A DNA stretch of 64,000 nucleotides. Origin: an uncultured Lachnospiraceae bacterium (lineage in GTDB: Bacteria; Bacillota; Clostridia; Lachnospirales; Lachnospiraceae). The stretch lies in assembly GCA_900551235.1 (NCBI GenBank), contig URUU01000006.1, forward strand, positions 1-64,000. Direction: 5' to 3'. Made by a program: the position numbers and the translations under genes. Below are positions 9,163 to 18,477 of this stretch, piece by piece (the stretch's first letter is position 1; each line of letters begins with the position of its first letter). The notes beneath the pieces are model-generated. The model saw only the letters and a list, made by a program, of their open reading frames with translations. It was not told the DNA's origin and searched no databases.

Positions 9163-9425
9163 GCTGCCATCCTGTAAAAGGATGACAGCCAATACTCTCA
9201 TAACCACCTGTTACAACATACCTGCAAAATGCGATATGCGTTCCCGATAACGGGGGAATCCGGCACGACTTACTTTCCGCAATTCTGTAAAACCGCTTTC
9301 AGTCTGCAACTCCGAAGTGATATTCTGCCTGCGCTACTTGTACTCCTTCCCACCCACCGGAGCTCTCTGTGTCTTTTACGACAGACGTACTTGTCTTCTT
9401 CTGCGTTATTTCCATGTTTCGCCTG
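9163..9425 (-). ncRNA. T-box riboswitch leader of ileS
   Basis: Read on the minus strand, the leader has a stem I start with GAGAGCTCCGGTGGGTGGGA. A specifier loop follows with AGAATATCAC, in which ATC (9321-9319) is an isoleucine codon. Downstream the T-box core AGGTGGTTATGAG (about 9209-9197) contains the UGGU that pairs with the ACCA end of uncharged tRNA-Ile. The terminator is GCTGTCATCC / GGATGGCAGC (9189-9163) followed by TTTTTATAT. Uncharged tRNA would favour the antiterminator and switch ileS on. Confidence 0.9.
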
Positions 9426-9431
9426 TTTTTT

Positions 9432-9461
9432 ATTATATAGTAGATATTTTAGAAAAGTCAA
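9432..9461 (-). promoter_or_regulatory. Sigma-A promoter of the ileS T-box transcript
   Basis: On the minus strand TTGACT (9461-9456) is separated by 18 bases from TATAAT (9437-9432). This places the transcript start near 9425, just ahead of the T-box stem I. Confidence 0.8.
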
Positions 9462-9551
9462 GGCAAATTTCCGTTTTAAGGGCTGTCTTTTTTCTCCGTA
9501 AAATGGTATACTGTTTTTTAACATCAGAAAGCATATTACTTTGGAGGTTTT

Positions 9552-10499
9552 ATGAAAAAATTTATCTTTACCCTTTGTCTTGCTTTGCTTCTCTGTTCCA
9601 TACCAGTTCCGGCCCATGCTGCCAGACTGCGTGCACAGTCGAGTACAAAAGTAAGAGTCTTATTTATTGGAAACAGTTATACACAGCGCAACCGCATGCC
9701 GCAGATTTTTAAAAAACTCTGTGACAGCTCCGGTCAGAATGTTGTGGTCCGCTCCGTGACCAATCCCGGTCATTCCCTGAATGGCATCCTGGATCAGGAT
9801 ACCACAACCGGCAAAAAGATCCTGCGGCTTCTGAACACACAAAAATGGGATTACGTAGTCGTTCAGGATCGCCATCGTTTCCCGATCACCAAGCCGAAAA
9901 AAATGCGTAAAGCCATCAGCACTCTGGTCCCTTACATCCAGAGTGCCGGTGCAAAAATGGTTCTCTACCAGACCTGGGCGCCACAGAAAGGACATCTTGA
10001 TTATTACAAATACTCAAGACTGGTATCCAGCCGTTCTGATTACCAGAACCAGGTCAATAAAGTAGTTGCTGCCATTGCAAAAGAAAATAATGCCCTGGTT
10101 GCACCGGTTGGAACTGCATTTTTGCAGTGCAATAGCACATACTCGCAGTTGCAGCTTTTAAAAGATGACTATTCCCATCCTACCTGGACGGGCAGTTATC
10201 TTTCTGCATGTGTCATGTACGCAACGATCTTTTCCGCCTCACCAAGAGGACTTTCCTACACCGGAAAACTGAAACGTGCCACCGCTGCCAAATTACAGAA
10301 ACTTGCCGCAAATGTCACAAGCAATGCCGCAAATAATGCTAATAATGATTACGTTTTACCGGACTATGATTACGAACCGGATGACGATGAGACACCGGAT
10401 TATGATTATGAACCTGGTGTCAACCCGGATATCAATTCCGATTCTACCCTTGAGTCTGAGTCCGAATATATCCCTGAATCCGGATATACATTTCAATAA
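9552..10499 (+). CDS. Secreted SGNH/GDSL-type hydrolase
   Basis: The 315-residue protein has a signal peptide (residues 1-23, ending AHA). The SGNH blocks follow: block I FIGNSYT at about 37-43 with the likely serine nucleophile, a Gly in NPGHSL, VVVQD, and the C-terminal DYSHPTWTGSY with the Asp/His pair. SGNH proteins are esterases or lipases acting on lipids or acylated carbohydrates; the substrate here is unknown. The C-terminal tail of about 50 residues is acidic, with repeats of DYDYEP, and looks like an extended surface spacer. The start has TTGGAGG six bases upstream. It lies divergent from ileS and ends at a strong terminator. Confidence 0.85.
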   Translation: MKKFIFTLCLALLLCSIPVPAHAARLRAQSSTKVRVLFIGNSYTQRNRMPQIFKKLCDSSGQNVVVRSVTNPGHSLNGILDQDTTTGKKILRLLNTQKWDYVVVQDRHRFPITKPKKMRKAISTLVPYIQSAGAKMVLYQTWAPQKGHLDYYKYSRLVSSRSDYQNQVNKVVAAIAKENNALVAPVGTAFLQCNSTYSQLQLLKDDYSHPTWTGSYLSACVMYATIFSASPRGLSYTGKLKRATAAKLQKLAANVTSNAANNANNDYVLPDYDYEPDDDETPDYDYEPGVNPDINSDSTLESESEYIPESGYTFQ

Positions 10500-10502
10500 T
10501 TG

Positions 10503-10552
10503 AAAAGATCAGCAATGTGAGTTCTTTCCAGACTCCGTTTGCTGATCTTTTT
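10503..10552. terminator. Bidirectional intrinsic terminator between SGNH gene and ftsH
   Basis: AAAAGATCAGCA (10503-10514) pairs with TGCTGATCTTTTT (10540-10552). T-runs on both strands suit the convergent SGNH and ftsH transcripts. Confidence 0.8.
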
Positions 10553-10572
10553 CTATTCTCAGGTGTTCCTTT

Positions 10573-12426
10573 TTACTGCTGTTTCTCTTCGGTGATCTTC
10601 TGGCTGTCGCTGCTTAAGATCTCCATAAATTCTTCTCCTGTGATTGTTTCATGCTCGTAGAGGAACTTTGCGATCTCATGCAGCTTCATAATGTTGTCTT
10701 CCAGGATTTTCTTTGCCTTCTGATGCTGTTCTTTGACCATCTGAACGACTTTCTGATCGATCAGCGTCTGTGTCTCCATGGAACAGGTAAGTGAGCTGTC
10801 TCCTCCCAGATACTGGTTGGAAACGCTTTCCATGGCTACCATGTCGAACTCTTCGTTCATACCGTAACGCGTGATCATGGCTCTGGCAAATTTTGTTGCC
10901 TGCTCGATGTCATTGGAAGCTCCGGTTGTGATCTCGCCAAAGATCAGTTCCTCTGCCGCACGGCCACCGGTGAAGGTTGCGATCTTATTTTCCATTTCTG
11001 TTTTGTTCATCAGGAAATGTTCGCCTTCTTCCACCTGCATCGTATAACCGAGTGCACCGGAGGTTCTCGGAATGATCGTAATCTTCTGAACCGGTGCGGA
11101 ATTGGTCTGCATGGCAGCAACCAGTGCATGGCCAACCTCGTGATAAGAAACGATCAGTTTCTCTTTATCTGACAGGATCCTGTTCTTTTTCTGGTATCCT
11201 GCGATAACGACCTCCACGCTCTCCATCAGATCTGCCTGTGTCGCAAACTTGCGTCCGCAGCGTACCGCATGCAGTGCTGCCTCATTCACGATATTTGCAA
11301 GCTCTGCTCCGGATGCTCCGGATGCCGCTCTGGCGATCGCACTGAAATCTACGTTGTCAGAAAGTTTGATCTTCTTTGCATGAACTTTCAGAATGTCCAC
11401 GCGTCCCTGCAAATCCGGCAGTTCCACCGGAATACGGCGGTCAAAACGTCCCGGACGGAGAAGTGCCGGGTCAAGGGAATCCGGCTGGTTAGTCGCTGCC
11501 AGAATCACAACCCCCCTGGAACCGTCAAATCCATCCATCTCGGTAAGGAGCTGATTCAAAGTCTGCTCACGCTCATCGTTGCCGCCGATGCGTCCGTCAC
11601 GTTTCTTGCCAACCGCATCGATCTCGTCGATAAACACGATACATGGTGCTTTCTCGCTCGCCTGCTTAAACAGATCACGGACTTTGGCAGCACCCATACC
11701 GACAAACATCTCAACAAACTCGGAACCGGAAATCGAGAAGAACGGTACATTTGCCTCACCTGCAACTGCCTTTGCCAGCAGAGTCTTACCGGTTCCGGGA
11801 GGACCGACAAGCAATGCGCCTTTTGGCATGGATGCTCCGATTTCCTGATATTTACTGGGATTATGAAGGAAATCTACGATTTCCGTGAGCAGCTCTTTCG
11901 CCTCTTCCTCTCCTGCCACATCGGAAAATTTGATGCCGCTTGTAGATTTTACATAAATTTTGGCATTGCTCTTTGTGCCAAACATCATAGAATTCATCGG
12001 GTTTGCCCCGTCACTCATCCTGCTCATCATTTTTTTCGACAGCCATCTGCCAAATGCCACAAAAATCACGATCGGCAGTAAATAACTTAACAGAAAATAA
12101 ACGACCGGAGACATCTCTTCTGTAATTTCATTTGAAAACGTTGCTCCTGCCTGGTACAGTCTATTTACCAGTTCCGGATCGTTGATCACACCTGTTTTAT
12201 AGATTTGTGAATTGTCTTTATTGGTAAAGATAATCTCTGAATTGGTGATGTTTACCGACCCGATTTCTTTGTTGTTTGTCATCTGCATAAAAACATTGTA
12301 GCCTACTTCTTTTACCTGATGCTTCAGCACATTTGGAAAAACAAGCGTGTTGAGCAGTACCATGAGCGTTGCCGCAATGATCAGGTAGTAAATAAAGGGC
12401 TTTTTCGGTGGTTTCACTTCCTGCAT
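10573..12426 (-). CDS. ftsH: ATP-dependent zinc metalloprotease FtsH
   Basis: The 617-residue membrane AAA+ protease has two N-terminal membrane segments (about 11-30 and 107-125) around a short external domain. Walker A is GPPGTGKT at 208-215, Walker B is IVFIDEID, the second region of homology ends in RPGRFDRR, and the zinc protease motif is HEVGH at 429-433. It degrades misfolded membrane proteins and some regulators. It has a good AAGGAGG site. It lies 73 bases downstream of a two-component response regulator, separated by a copy of the palindromic repeat family. Confidence 0.97.
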   Translation of the reverse strand: MQEVKPPKKPFIYYLIIAATLMVLLNTLVFPNVLKHQVKEVGYNVFMQMTNNKEIGSVNITNSEIIFTNKDNSQIYKTGVINDPELVNRLYQAGATFSNEITEEMSPVVYFLLSYLLPIVIFVAFGRWLSKKMMSRMSDGANPMNSMMFGTKSNAKIYVKSTSGIKFSDVAGEEEAKELLTEIVDFLHNPSKYQEIGASMPKGALLVGPPGTGKTLLAKAVAGEANVPFFSISGSEFVEMFVGMGAAKVRDLFKQASEKAPCIVFIDEIDAVGKKRDGRIGGNDEREQTLNQLLTEMDGFDGSRGVVILAATNQPDSLDPALLRPGRFDRRIPVELPDLQGRVDILKVHAKKIKLSDNVDFSAIARAASGASGAELANIVNEAALHAVRCGRKFATQADLMESVEVVIAGYQKKNRILSDKEKLIVSYHEVGHALVAAMQTNSAPVQKITIIPRTSGALGYTMQVEEGEHFLMNKTEMENKIATFTGGRAAEELIFGEITTGASNDIEQATKFARAMITRYGMNEEFDMVAMESVSNQYLGGDSSLTCSMETQTLIDQKVVQMVKEQHQKAKKILEDNIMKLHEIAKFLYEHETITGEEFMEILSSDSQKITEEKQQ

Positions 12427-12459
12427 AATGCGCCTCCTTTAAAATACCGGGGTTACACA

Positions 12460-12487
12460 GTGCCATACGGATTGTTCCGTACTTCTG
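12460..12487. repeat. Palindromic repeat family, partial copy 1
   Basis: This stretch carries the core GCCATACGgATTGTTCCGTA shared with copies near 33.9, 34.9 and 60.6 kb. It lies in the 73-base gap between the response regulator and ftsH. Internally TACGGA and TCCGTA pair around a three-base loop. Confidence 0.6.
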
Positions 12488-12499
12488 GCTCTGGAATCT

Positions 12500-13189
12500 T
12501 TATATCTTGAACCTGTATCCGACGCCCCAGATCGTCTCGATATACTGTGGCTTGGCTGTGTTAAATTCAATCTTCTCACGAATCTTTTTGATATGTACTG
12601 TAACAGTTGCAATATCTCCGATGGACTCCATATCCCAAATCTCGCTGAACAGCTCTTCTTTTGTGAATACATGATTTGGATGCTCCGCAAGGAACGTCAG
12701 TAGATCAAATTCTTTTGTTGTAAATGCTTTTTCTTCTCCATTTACCCACACACGGCGTGCCGTTTTGTCAATCTTGATGCCGCGGATCTCCACGATATCA
12801 TTCTTCGGCATATTCGTGCTGACCAGACGCTCATAACGTGCCATGTGTGCTTTGACTCTCGCTACCAGTTCACTTGGGCTGAACGGTTTGGTCATATAGT
12901 CATCGGCTCCAAGTCCCAGACCTCGGATCTTATCAATATCATCTTTCTTTGCGGAAACCATCAGAATTGGTGTATTCTTGTGGTTTCTGATTTCTTTACA
13001 GATCTCAAAACCGTCCATTCCAGGCAGCATCAGGTCGAGAATATAAAGATCAAATTCTTCTTCCAGGGCACGTTTGAGTCCAACGTCCCCTCTGCTCTCG
13101 ATCTCAACCTCGAATCCGCTCAGTTCCAGATAATCTTTCTCCAGTTCTGCGATACTCTCCTCATCTTCTATGATTAGTATTCTGCTCAT
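12500..13189 (-). CDS. OmpR/PhoB-type response regulator
   Basis: The 229-residue protein has a receiver domain with phospho-acceptor Asp52 in YILDLMLPGMDG, the conserved acidic pair IEDE, Lys in MTKPFSP, and a C-terminal winged-helix DNA-binding domain ending TIWGVGYRFKI. Its start overlaps the 3' end of the histidine kinase gene by 29 bases, so kinase and regulator are translationally coupled in the order kinase then regulator. That is the reverse of the usual arrangement. The target genes cannot be told from the sequence; ftsH immediately downstream is one candidate. Confidence 0.94.
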   Translation of the reverse strand: MSRILIIEDEESIAELEKDYLELSGFEVEIESRGDVGLKRALEEEFDLYILDLMLPGMDGFEICKEIRNHKNTPILMVSAKKDDIDKIRGLGLGADDYMTKPFSPSELVARVKAHMARYERLVSTNMPKNDIVEIRGIKIDKTARRVWVNGEEKAFTTKEFDLLTFLAEHPNHVFTKEELFSEIWDMESIGDIATVTVHIKKIREKIEFNTAKPQYIETIWGVGYRFKI

Positions 13190-14672
13190 TTACAGGCACC
13201 TCCTGATATTTTCTAAGGACAAAGTACATCACTGTACCGCATCCCAGTTTACTGTTTGCCCAGATCTTTCCGCCGTGATCTTCGATGATCTTGCGTACGA
13301 TGGAAAGACCGATTCCACTTCCTCCTTTGGAAGAATTTCGTGATGCATCTGCCCGGAAGAACCGGTCAAAGATTGCCGGCAGATCCTTTGCCGCAATCCC
13401 TCTTCCGTTATCTTCGATCTCAACCTGAATGAAATCACCCACATCTTTGACACGGATGCTGATATAGCCTTTCGGCTTATCCATATATTTAATAGAGTTT
13501 CCGACAATGTTATTGATCACTCGCTTCAACTGTTCTGCATCGGCGATGACAAGCACATCGCTTTCAACCGAATTAAAATAAGATAACTCGATGTTTTTGG
13601 ATTCCAGATCCAGTCCGACCTCTTCCACACAATCATCAAAATATTCACGGACATTGATTTTGTTGAAGGTATATGGAATGCGGTTCGTATCAATTTTAGA
13701 ATAAAAGGTCAGCTCATTGATCAGACGATCCATATCATTTGCTTTATTATAAATCGTGCGGATGTAACGGTCCATTTTCTCCGGCGTATCCGCCACACCA
13801 TCCATGATGCCCTCCGCATAGCCTTTCAGGGCCGTGATCGGAGTTTTCAGATCGTGTGCAATGTTGCTGATCAGTTCTTTATTCTCCTTGTCATACTGTA
13901 CCTTCTCTTCGGACGACTCCCTCAGTCTCTGGCGCATTTCCTCAAAATCACGGCACAGCTCACTGATCTCATCATCACCCTCTGCATCCAGAACAAAATC
14001 CAGATTTCCTTCTTTGATATTCTGCGTTGCTTCCTTGAGCTTTTTCAGAGGAATGTTGACCCCATTGTAAATCCACATCGTCAGCATACCGGCTGTCATG
14101 ATCAGAATGATCACAATCGAAACAAGCATGTCTCTTGTAAGCGTCTTGATCTGATGAACCATCGTCAGGCTGGTGATCACAAAGACACTGCCCTCTGTCC
14201 GATCCGAAAAAGTCAGATCCATCTGCTTGACGAACGCCTGTACATCTTTTCCGATGTAAACGCCGCTGTCCGACTGGCTGACCACGTCATTATACTCCGG
14301 CAGCTCCGGAAACAGTTTATTCACGCTCTCATCGCTTCCGGAATAATAAAGGCTGTCTCCTTTTCTCACAATCAAAAAAGAATATTTCTCCTTCAGCCCG
14401 TTATTTATCTGATCCAGATAATCACGATCCAGAAATGCATCCGGAGCAGTGCTGCCCTTTTCCTTGATCTGTTCAAAATTGGAGTTCGTTGCCTTATTCA
14501 ACACCTGCACGGAATCTGACATATTCTCATAAGTTACACCGGAAATGCCAAGATGATCCTCCAGATTGCGGATCTGATAGGTAGAAAATCCAACCAGCGA
14601 TACTCCTGCAAGCAAAAGAGGCACACAGATAATAACAAAAAAGGCTATAACAAGCCTTGTCTTTAATTTCAT
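13161..14672 (-). CDS. Sensor histidine kinase of a two-component pair
   Basis: The 503-residue kinase has a membrane segment at about 7-28, an external domain of about 150 residues with no recognisable fold, and a second membrane segment at about 183-203. HAMP and HisKA domains follow, with His273 in the H-box HDLKTPITALKGY, and then a HATPase domain with N, G1 (DNGRGI) and G2 (GGSGIGLS) boxes. The start at 14672 is supported by AAGGAG upstream. It partners the overlapping response regulator. The ligand is unknown. Confidence 0.94.
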   Translation of the reverse strand: MKLKTRLVIAFFVIICVPLLLAGVSLVGFSTYQIRNLEDHLGISGVTYENMSDSVQVLNKATNSNFEQIKEKGSTAPDAFLDRDYLDQINNGLKEKYSFLIVRKGDSLYYSGSDESVNKLFPELPEYNDVVSQSDSGVYIGKDVQAFVKQMDLTFSDRTEGSVFVITSLTMVHQIKTLTRDMLVSIVIILIMTAGMLTMWIYNGVNIPLKKLKEATQNIKEGNLDFVLDAEGDDEISELCRDFEEMRQRLRESSEEKVQYDKENKELISNIAHDLKTPITALKGYAEGIMDGVADTPEKMDRYIRTIYNKANDMDRLINELTFYSKIDTNRIPYTFNKINVREYFDDCVEEVGLDLESKNIELSYFNSVESDVLVIADAEQLKRVINNIVGNSIKYMDKPKGYISIRVKDVGDFIQVEIEDNGRGIAAKDLPAIFDRFFRADASRNSSKGGSGIGLSIVRKIIEDHGGKIWANSKLGCGTVMYFVLRKYQEVPVNEQNTNHRR

Positions 14673-14761
14673 AAAAATCGCTCCTTGCCTCAGTTTTAAA
14701 TCCCTTTCAGTATAGCATATAGGCACGTGGGATACATATAAAGTTTTTCTAAAAAAAGATA

Positions 14762-14808
14762 AAAAAAATTATAGTAAACTTTTGCACACCGCCAAAGTTT
14801 ACTATAAC
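14762..14808 (-). terminator. Strong intrinsic terminator closing the sortase/sirtuin operon
   Basis: On the minus strand TTATAGTAAACTTT pairs with AAAGTTTACTATAA around a loop of about ten bases, then an eight-T run follows. It lies just downstream of the DUF951 gene. Confidence 0.9.
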
Positions 14809-14823
14809 TATTTTCATCCCCTC

Positions 14824-15012
14824 CTATGATTCTGCCTCTTTGCGAAGCCCTCTGGTATTTTTTTCTACTTGCTTTCTCGGTATCATGATCTGATGCGAGC
14901 ATCCCATGCACTGTAACCTGAAATCGGCTCCTACTCTCAGGATTCTCCATTCTTTGCTGCCGCATGGATGCTGTTTTTTCAGTTTCACAATATCCCCTAC
15001 TTCATAATCCAT
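14824..15012 (-). CDS. DUF951 domain protein
   Basis: The 62-residue protein covers the whole DUF951 family: MDYEVGDIVKLKKQHPCGS at the start and CMGCSHQIMIPR, a CxxC that may bind metal, in the middle. DUF951 proteins are widespread in Firmicutes and of unknown function; many occur near chromosome partition or ribosomal genes. Here it is the last gene of the VanR/S-like, sortase and sirtuin cluster. Confidence 0.88.
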   Translation of the reverse strand: MDYEVGDIVKLKKQHPCGSKEWRILRVGADFRLQCMGCSHQIMIPRKQVEKNTRGLRKEAES

Positions 15013-15030
15013 CCTGTCCCTCCAAATTTA

Positions 15031-15744
15031 TTAAAGATTAGAAAACACCTTTCCGATCGGTTCCTGGATCACCAGATCTGCATTTTTGTCCTGTGATGTG
15101 ACACTCATGTTGATCACGGCCAGTTTGTTGCCCCTGTAATAATCGATCAGTCCGGCTGCCGGATAGACGATCAGGGAAGTTCCGCCGATGATCAGCACAT
15201 CTGCATCCCGGATTGCCTGGATTGATTTTGACATAACCGTCATATCCAATCCTTCTTCATAAAGGACTACATCCGGTTTGATCATTCCGCCGCAGGAACA
15301 GGTTGGTACACCCTCCGCATGAAGCATATATTCTGCATCATAGAATTTTCCACATTTCATGCAATAATTGCGATGCACGCTTCCGTGAAGTTCCAGCACT
15401 TCTTTGCTTCCTGCTGCCTGGTGCAGTCCGTCAATATTCTGTGTGATGACTGCCTTTAATTTTCCTGCCTTTTCAAGTTCTGCAAGCTTTTTGTGCGCCA
15501 TATTGGGCTTTGCATCCAGACAGAGCATTTTATTTTTATAAAAACGATAAAATTCTTCCGGATTTCGCATGAAAAAGCTATGGCTCAGAATGGTTTCCGG
15601 CGGATAATCATACTGCTGATGATAAAGTCCGTCCGTACTTCGAAAGTCAGGGATCCCGCTTTCCGTTGAGACTCCGGCTCCGCCAAAAAATACAATATTA
15701 TTGCTGCCGTCAACGAGTTCTTTCAGTTTTTCTGTGCCATTCAT
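15031..15744 (-). CDS. NAD-dependent protein deacylase, Sir2 family
   Basis: The 237-residue sirtuin shows the NAD-binding GAGVSTESGIPDFRS at about 20-34, the catalytic TQNIDGLHQAAGS segment with the general-base His in LHGS nearby, and a zinc site formed by CMKC and CSC. It removes acyl groups from lysine using NAD. It lacks obvious membrane or signal sequences. It sits between sortase B and DUF951 with short gaps, consistent with one operon. Confidence 0.95.
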   Translation of the reverse strand: MNGTEKLKELVDGSNNIVFFGGAGVSTESGIPDFRSTDGLYHQQYDYPPETILSHSFFMRNPEEFYRFYKNKMLCLDAKPNMAHKKLAELEKAGKLKAVITQNIDGLHQAAGSKEVLELHGSVHRNYCMKCGKFYDAEYMLHAEGVPTCSCGGMIKPDVVLYEEGLDMTVMSKSIQAIRDADVLIIGGTSLIVYPAAGLIDYYRGNKLAVINMSVTSQDKNADLVIQEPIGKVFSNL

Positions 15745-15759
15745 ATAATCACCCTTTTC

Positions 15760-16545
15760 TTATACTGCCTTATAAGTCTCGATCAGCTTGCCCTGTACGA
15801 GGAATCTCGTCTCGGAGTTTCCGGTACAGGTAGAAAGTGTCACGATTTTATCATCACTTGTCACTTCCATGTCACGCTTCAAAACAGAACGTGCAAAACA
15901 GGAATCGATATATTCCTGAAATTTCTTTTTATCCGAAAACTGAAGCTGATAAGTTTCGCTTGTAGCTCCTACTTCCTGGCAGGAAAAAATCTGATATTTA
16001 TAAATTTTCTCAGGTGTATAGATCCAGAAATACGCATCGGAATCAAAGACTTCCTGATCACGGAACTGTTTTAATTTTCCGAACATAGAAAGATTTCTCA
16101 TATTGTGTCCGTAAATGATCGTATTCGGATCGGAAAAATCTTTTTTGCATCCGTGATCCATAAAAATACATCCTGCGATGTTTGGTTGTTTTTCAAACGT
16201 ATTGTGCAGGTAATAATCGTTATCTTCACCCTGTGTAACCGGATAGCTGATATCGATCGCTCCGACCTTCAGCCAGGCAATGATATCCTTGTTAAGAGAT
16301 TTTAATCCGGTAAAATCAATCGGATTTTTCATCGTTGGCTCTTCCGCTTCTATTTCTTCGAGCATACCTTTTTCGTCGATATATTTCTTCTCCAGCGCAC
16401 TGTATTCGTCACTTCCCTTTTTGTATTCCTGATAAATGGAAAACAGTTGAAATCCGGAATAACAGAACACACCAAGTGCCACGATCATGATCAGCGTCCG
16501 GATCACATCTCCGGCGGTACGCTTCTTTTTTTTGTTTTCTTCCAT
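15760..16545 (-). CDS. srtB: Class B sortase
   Basis: The 261-residue protein has an N-terminal membrane anchor (about 14-32). Its sortase B domain carries the catalytic His in IYGHNM, the catalytic Cys in TLSTCTG and the Arg a few residues later in ETRFLVQG. Class B sortases attach surface proteins, or sometimes pilins, to the cell wall. No LPXTG-like or NPQTN-like substrate is encoded nearby, so the partner is elsewhere. It follows a VanS-like kinase by 15 bases, suggesting control by that system. Confidence 0.94.
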   Translation of the reverse strand: MEENKKKKRTAGDVIRTLIMIVALGVFCYSGFQLFSIYQEYKKGSDEYSALEKKYIDEKGMLEEIEAEEPTMKNPIDFTGLKSLNKDIIAWLKVGAIDISYPVTQGEDNDYYLHNTFEKQPNIAGCIFMDHGCKKDFSDPNTIIYGHNMRNLSMFGKLKQFRDQEVFDSDAYFWIYTPEKIYKYQIFSCQEVGATSETYQLQFSDKKKFQEYIDSCFARSVLKRDMEVTSDDKIVTLSTCTGNSETRFLVQGKLIETYKAV

Positions 16546-16560
16546 AAATATCCCCCCAGA

Positions 16561-17682
16561 CTAAAGTCGTTTCAGACGCACCACAAAACGGGTGGACTGA
16601 ATATCACTAAAGGCTTCTATCGTTCCTTCATGCAGTTCCACGATCTCTTTTGCTACGGAAAGTCCAAGCCCGGCTCCCCCTGTCTGACTTGATCTGGAAT
16701 TGTCTGCGCGGTAGAACTTTTCAAATACGGTCTGCAGTTTCTGTTTTGGGATCGGATCTCCCTGATTGGAAAATACAATGACAACTGCTGCTCCTTCTCC
16801 ATATGCACGCACATCAATATTCGTGCCGCGGTAACTGTAAGCAACTGCATTTCGCAGCAGGTTGTCAAATACACGGGCAAGTTTGTCCGGATCGCCCTCT
16901 GCCATAAGATTTTCCTCCGTATAAATATTTCCGGTCAGATTATTATCGGCAAATACGGCATAAAATTCATCCATGATCTGCTCCAGCATCAAAGACAGAT
17001 TGATCTTCTCTTTCTCCAGGCGTATATTCTGGAGATTGAATTTTGTGATCTCAAAAAATTCGCTGATCAGTTCACTTAAACGGATTGCTTTGGTGTGTGC
17101 GATATGGATATATTTTTTGCGTTCTTCCTGCGGCATATCCGGTTTTTCATCCAGCATACTTAAATATGCGATCACCGATGTGAGCGGTGTCTTGAGATCG
17201 TGTGCCAGATAGACGACCAGATCATTTTTCCGCTGTTCACTCTCCTGTGCCATGCGTTCTTTTCGTGCCAGCGTCATTTTCATAATGTTCAGTTTCTCAG
17301 CGATCGGCTCCAGTTCCGTTTCCAGTTCGATAGGCTCTTTCGAACCGGAAAGCATATTGTCAATCCCGTCTCCTATGTTTTTCAGATAGTTCGCTGTCTT
17401 TGACAGTGCCACATAATATCCGATCAGAAACAGCAGCATAAACCCGATCCACTGAAACACATCCCGGTTCGCACGGAATACATTCTGATAGATCATATCG
17501 GCTTCTGTCCCTGAAAGATTCATCTTCATCAGAATACCTGTGATCAGATTGGAAATCTTCCCCTGAAATAATCCATCAATAATCAGCGTGATGATCATTT
17601 TTCCGACCACCAGGCTCATCATCATAATGCCCATCGTCTGCAGCATCATTTTCCATTTCAGTCTGCGATATTTATTTTTCAA
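16561..17682 (-). CDS. Sensor histidine kinase, VanS-like
   Basis: The 373-residue kinase has two membrane segments (about 13-37 and 78-93) around a short external loop of about 40 residues. A HAMP-like linker, HisKA with His161 in YLAHDLKTPLTSV, and a HATPase domain ending GGAGLGLSVAKEIVELH follow. The arrangement and H-box resemble VanS-type kinases of cell-envelope sensing systems. No vancomycin-resistance ligase genes are present, so it is better read as an envelope-stress sensor. Its start overlaps the response regulator end by 11 bases. Confidence 0.93.
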   Translation of the reverse strand: MKNKYRRLKWKMMLQTMGIMMMSLVVGKMIITLIIDGLFQGKISNLITGILMKMNLSGTEADMIYQNVFRANRDVFQWIGFMLLFLIGYYVALSKTANYLKNIGDGIDNMLSGSKEPIELETELEPIAEKLNIMKMTLARKERMAQESEQRKNDLVVYLAHDLKTPLTSVIAYLSMLDEKPDMPQEERKKYIHIAHTKAIRLSELISEFFEITKFNLQNIRLEKEKINLSLMLEQIMDEFYAVFADNNLTGNIYTEENLMAEGDPDKLARVFDNLLRNAVAYSYRGTNIDVRAYGEGAAVVIVFSNQGDPIPKQKLQTVFEKFYRADNSRSSQTGGAGLGLSVAKEIVELHEGTIEAFSDIQSTRFVVRLKRL

Positions 17683-18367
17683 CGCGGTATCCCACTCCCC
17701 ATACGGTCTTGATAAAATTGCTTGTTCCGGTCGGACCGCTCATCTTTTCCCTTAAATGACGGATGTGTACCATGACTGTATTGTTGCTGTTCTTATAATA
17801 TTTTTCTTTCCAGACCTGTTCGAACAATCTTTCCGAGCTGATAACCTGTCCCCTGTTTTCGCACAGAAGCCAGAGAATATCAAATTCAATCGGCGTTAAT
17901 GTCAGATGTTTTTCATTATAAACACATTCATGCGTACTGCGGTTCAGAAACATATTTCCAAAATCGATAATATCTTCCTGCACCCTTCCGCCTGTATTGT
18001 ATTTGGTAAACCTCCGCATCTGTGCTTTGACCCGGGCAATCAGCTCCAGAGGATTAAATGGTTTTGCCATATAATCGTCTGCTCCAAGCATCAGACCATT
18101 GATCTTGTCCATGTATTCTGTTTTTGCCGTCAGCATAATAACCGGAAAATTATATTTTTCGCGTATTTTCTGAAGAACCTCAAATCCATCAATATCCGGC
18201 AGCATCACATCCAGCAGTGCCATATCCGGTGCCGCTTTTTCAATGGATGCAAGTGCGGCTTTCCCTGTATAAAACTTTACGACTTCAAAGTTCTCATTTT
18301 TCAGATACAGTTCAATCACATCTGCGATTTCCTTTTCGTCATCAACCACTAAAATTCGGTTTCCCAT
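17672..18367 (-). CDS. Response regulator, VanR/OmpR type
   Basis: The 231-residue protein has a receiver domain (Asp53 in LLDVMLPDIDG, VDDE near the start, MAKPFNP with the conserved Lys) and a winged-helix domain ending KTVWGVGYRVEK. The start at 18367 is chosen for GGAGG ten bases upstream; an upstream in-frame start at 18442 would add 25 residues and overlap the asnS terminator region. It is first in the operon with the kinase, sortase B, sirtuin and DUF951. Confidence 0.94.
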   Translation of the reverse strand: MGNRILVVDDEKEIADVIELYLKNENFEVVKFYTGKAALASIEKAAPDMALLDVMLPDIDGFEVLQKIREKYNFPVIMLTAKTEYMDKINGLMLGADDYMAKPFNPLELIARVKAQMRRFTKYNTGGRVQEDIIDFGNMFLNRSTHECVYNEKHLTLTPIEFDILWLLCENRGQVISSERLFEQVWKEKYYKNSNNTVMVHIRHLREKMSGPTGTSNFIKTVWGVGYRVEK

Positions 18368-18427
18368 TTCTGTACTTTCCTCCTGATACAGCCCATACGC
18401 ACTTTTCAAGTCGAAGATATTACAGAC

Positions 18428-18455
18428 ACCCGGCTCTGTCAAGAAAACCGGGTGC
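18428..18455 (-). terminator. Hairpin after asnS
   Basis: CACCCGG (18428-18434) pairs with CCGGGTG (18449-18455). It lies in the 110-base gap between the asnS stop codon and the VanR-like start. No clear U-run follows, so termination would be weak. TTGACA inside the loop could also serve as part of a promoter for the regulator operon. Confidence 0.4.
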
Positions 18456-18477
18456 CGCCTGTAAGACTATGCTTTTA

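Noticed and set aside
16561..18367. Vancomycin resistance operon
   Set aside because: The VanR/VanS resemblance is only at the level of two-component family; no VanH, VanA/B-type ligase or VanX homologue is nearby.
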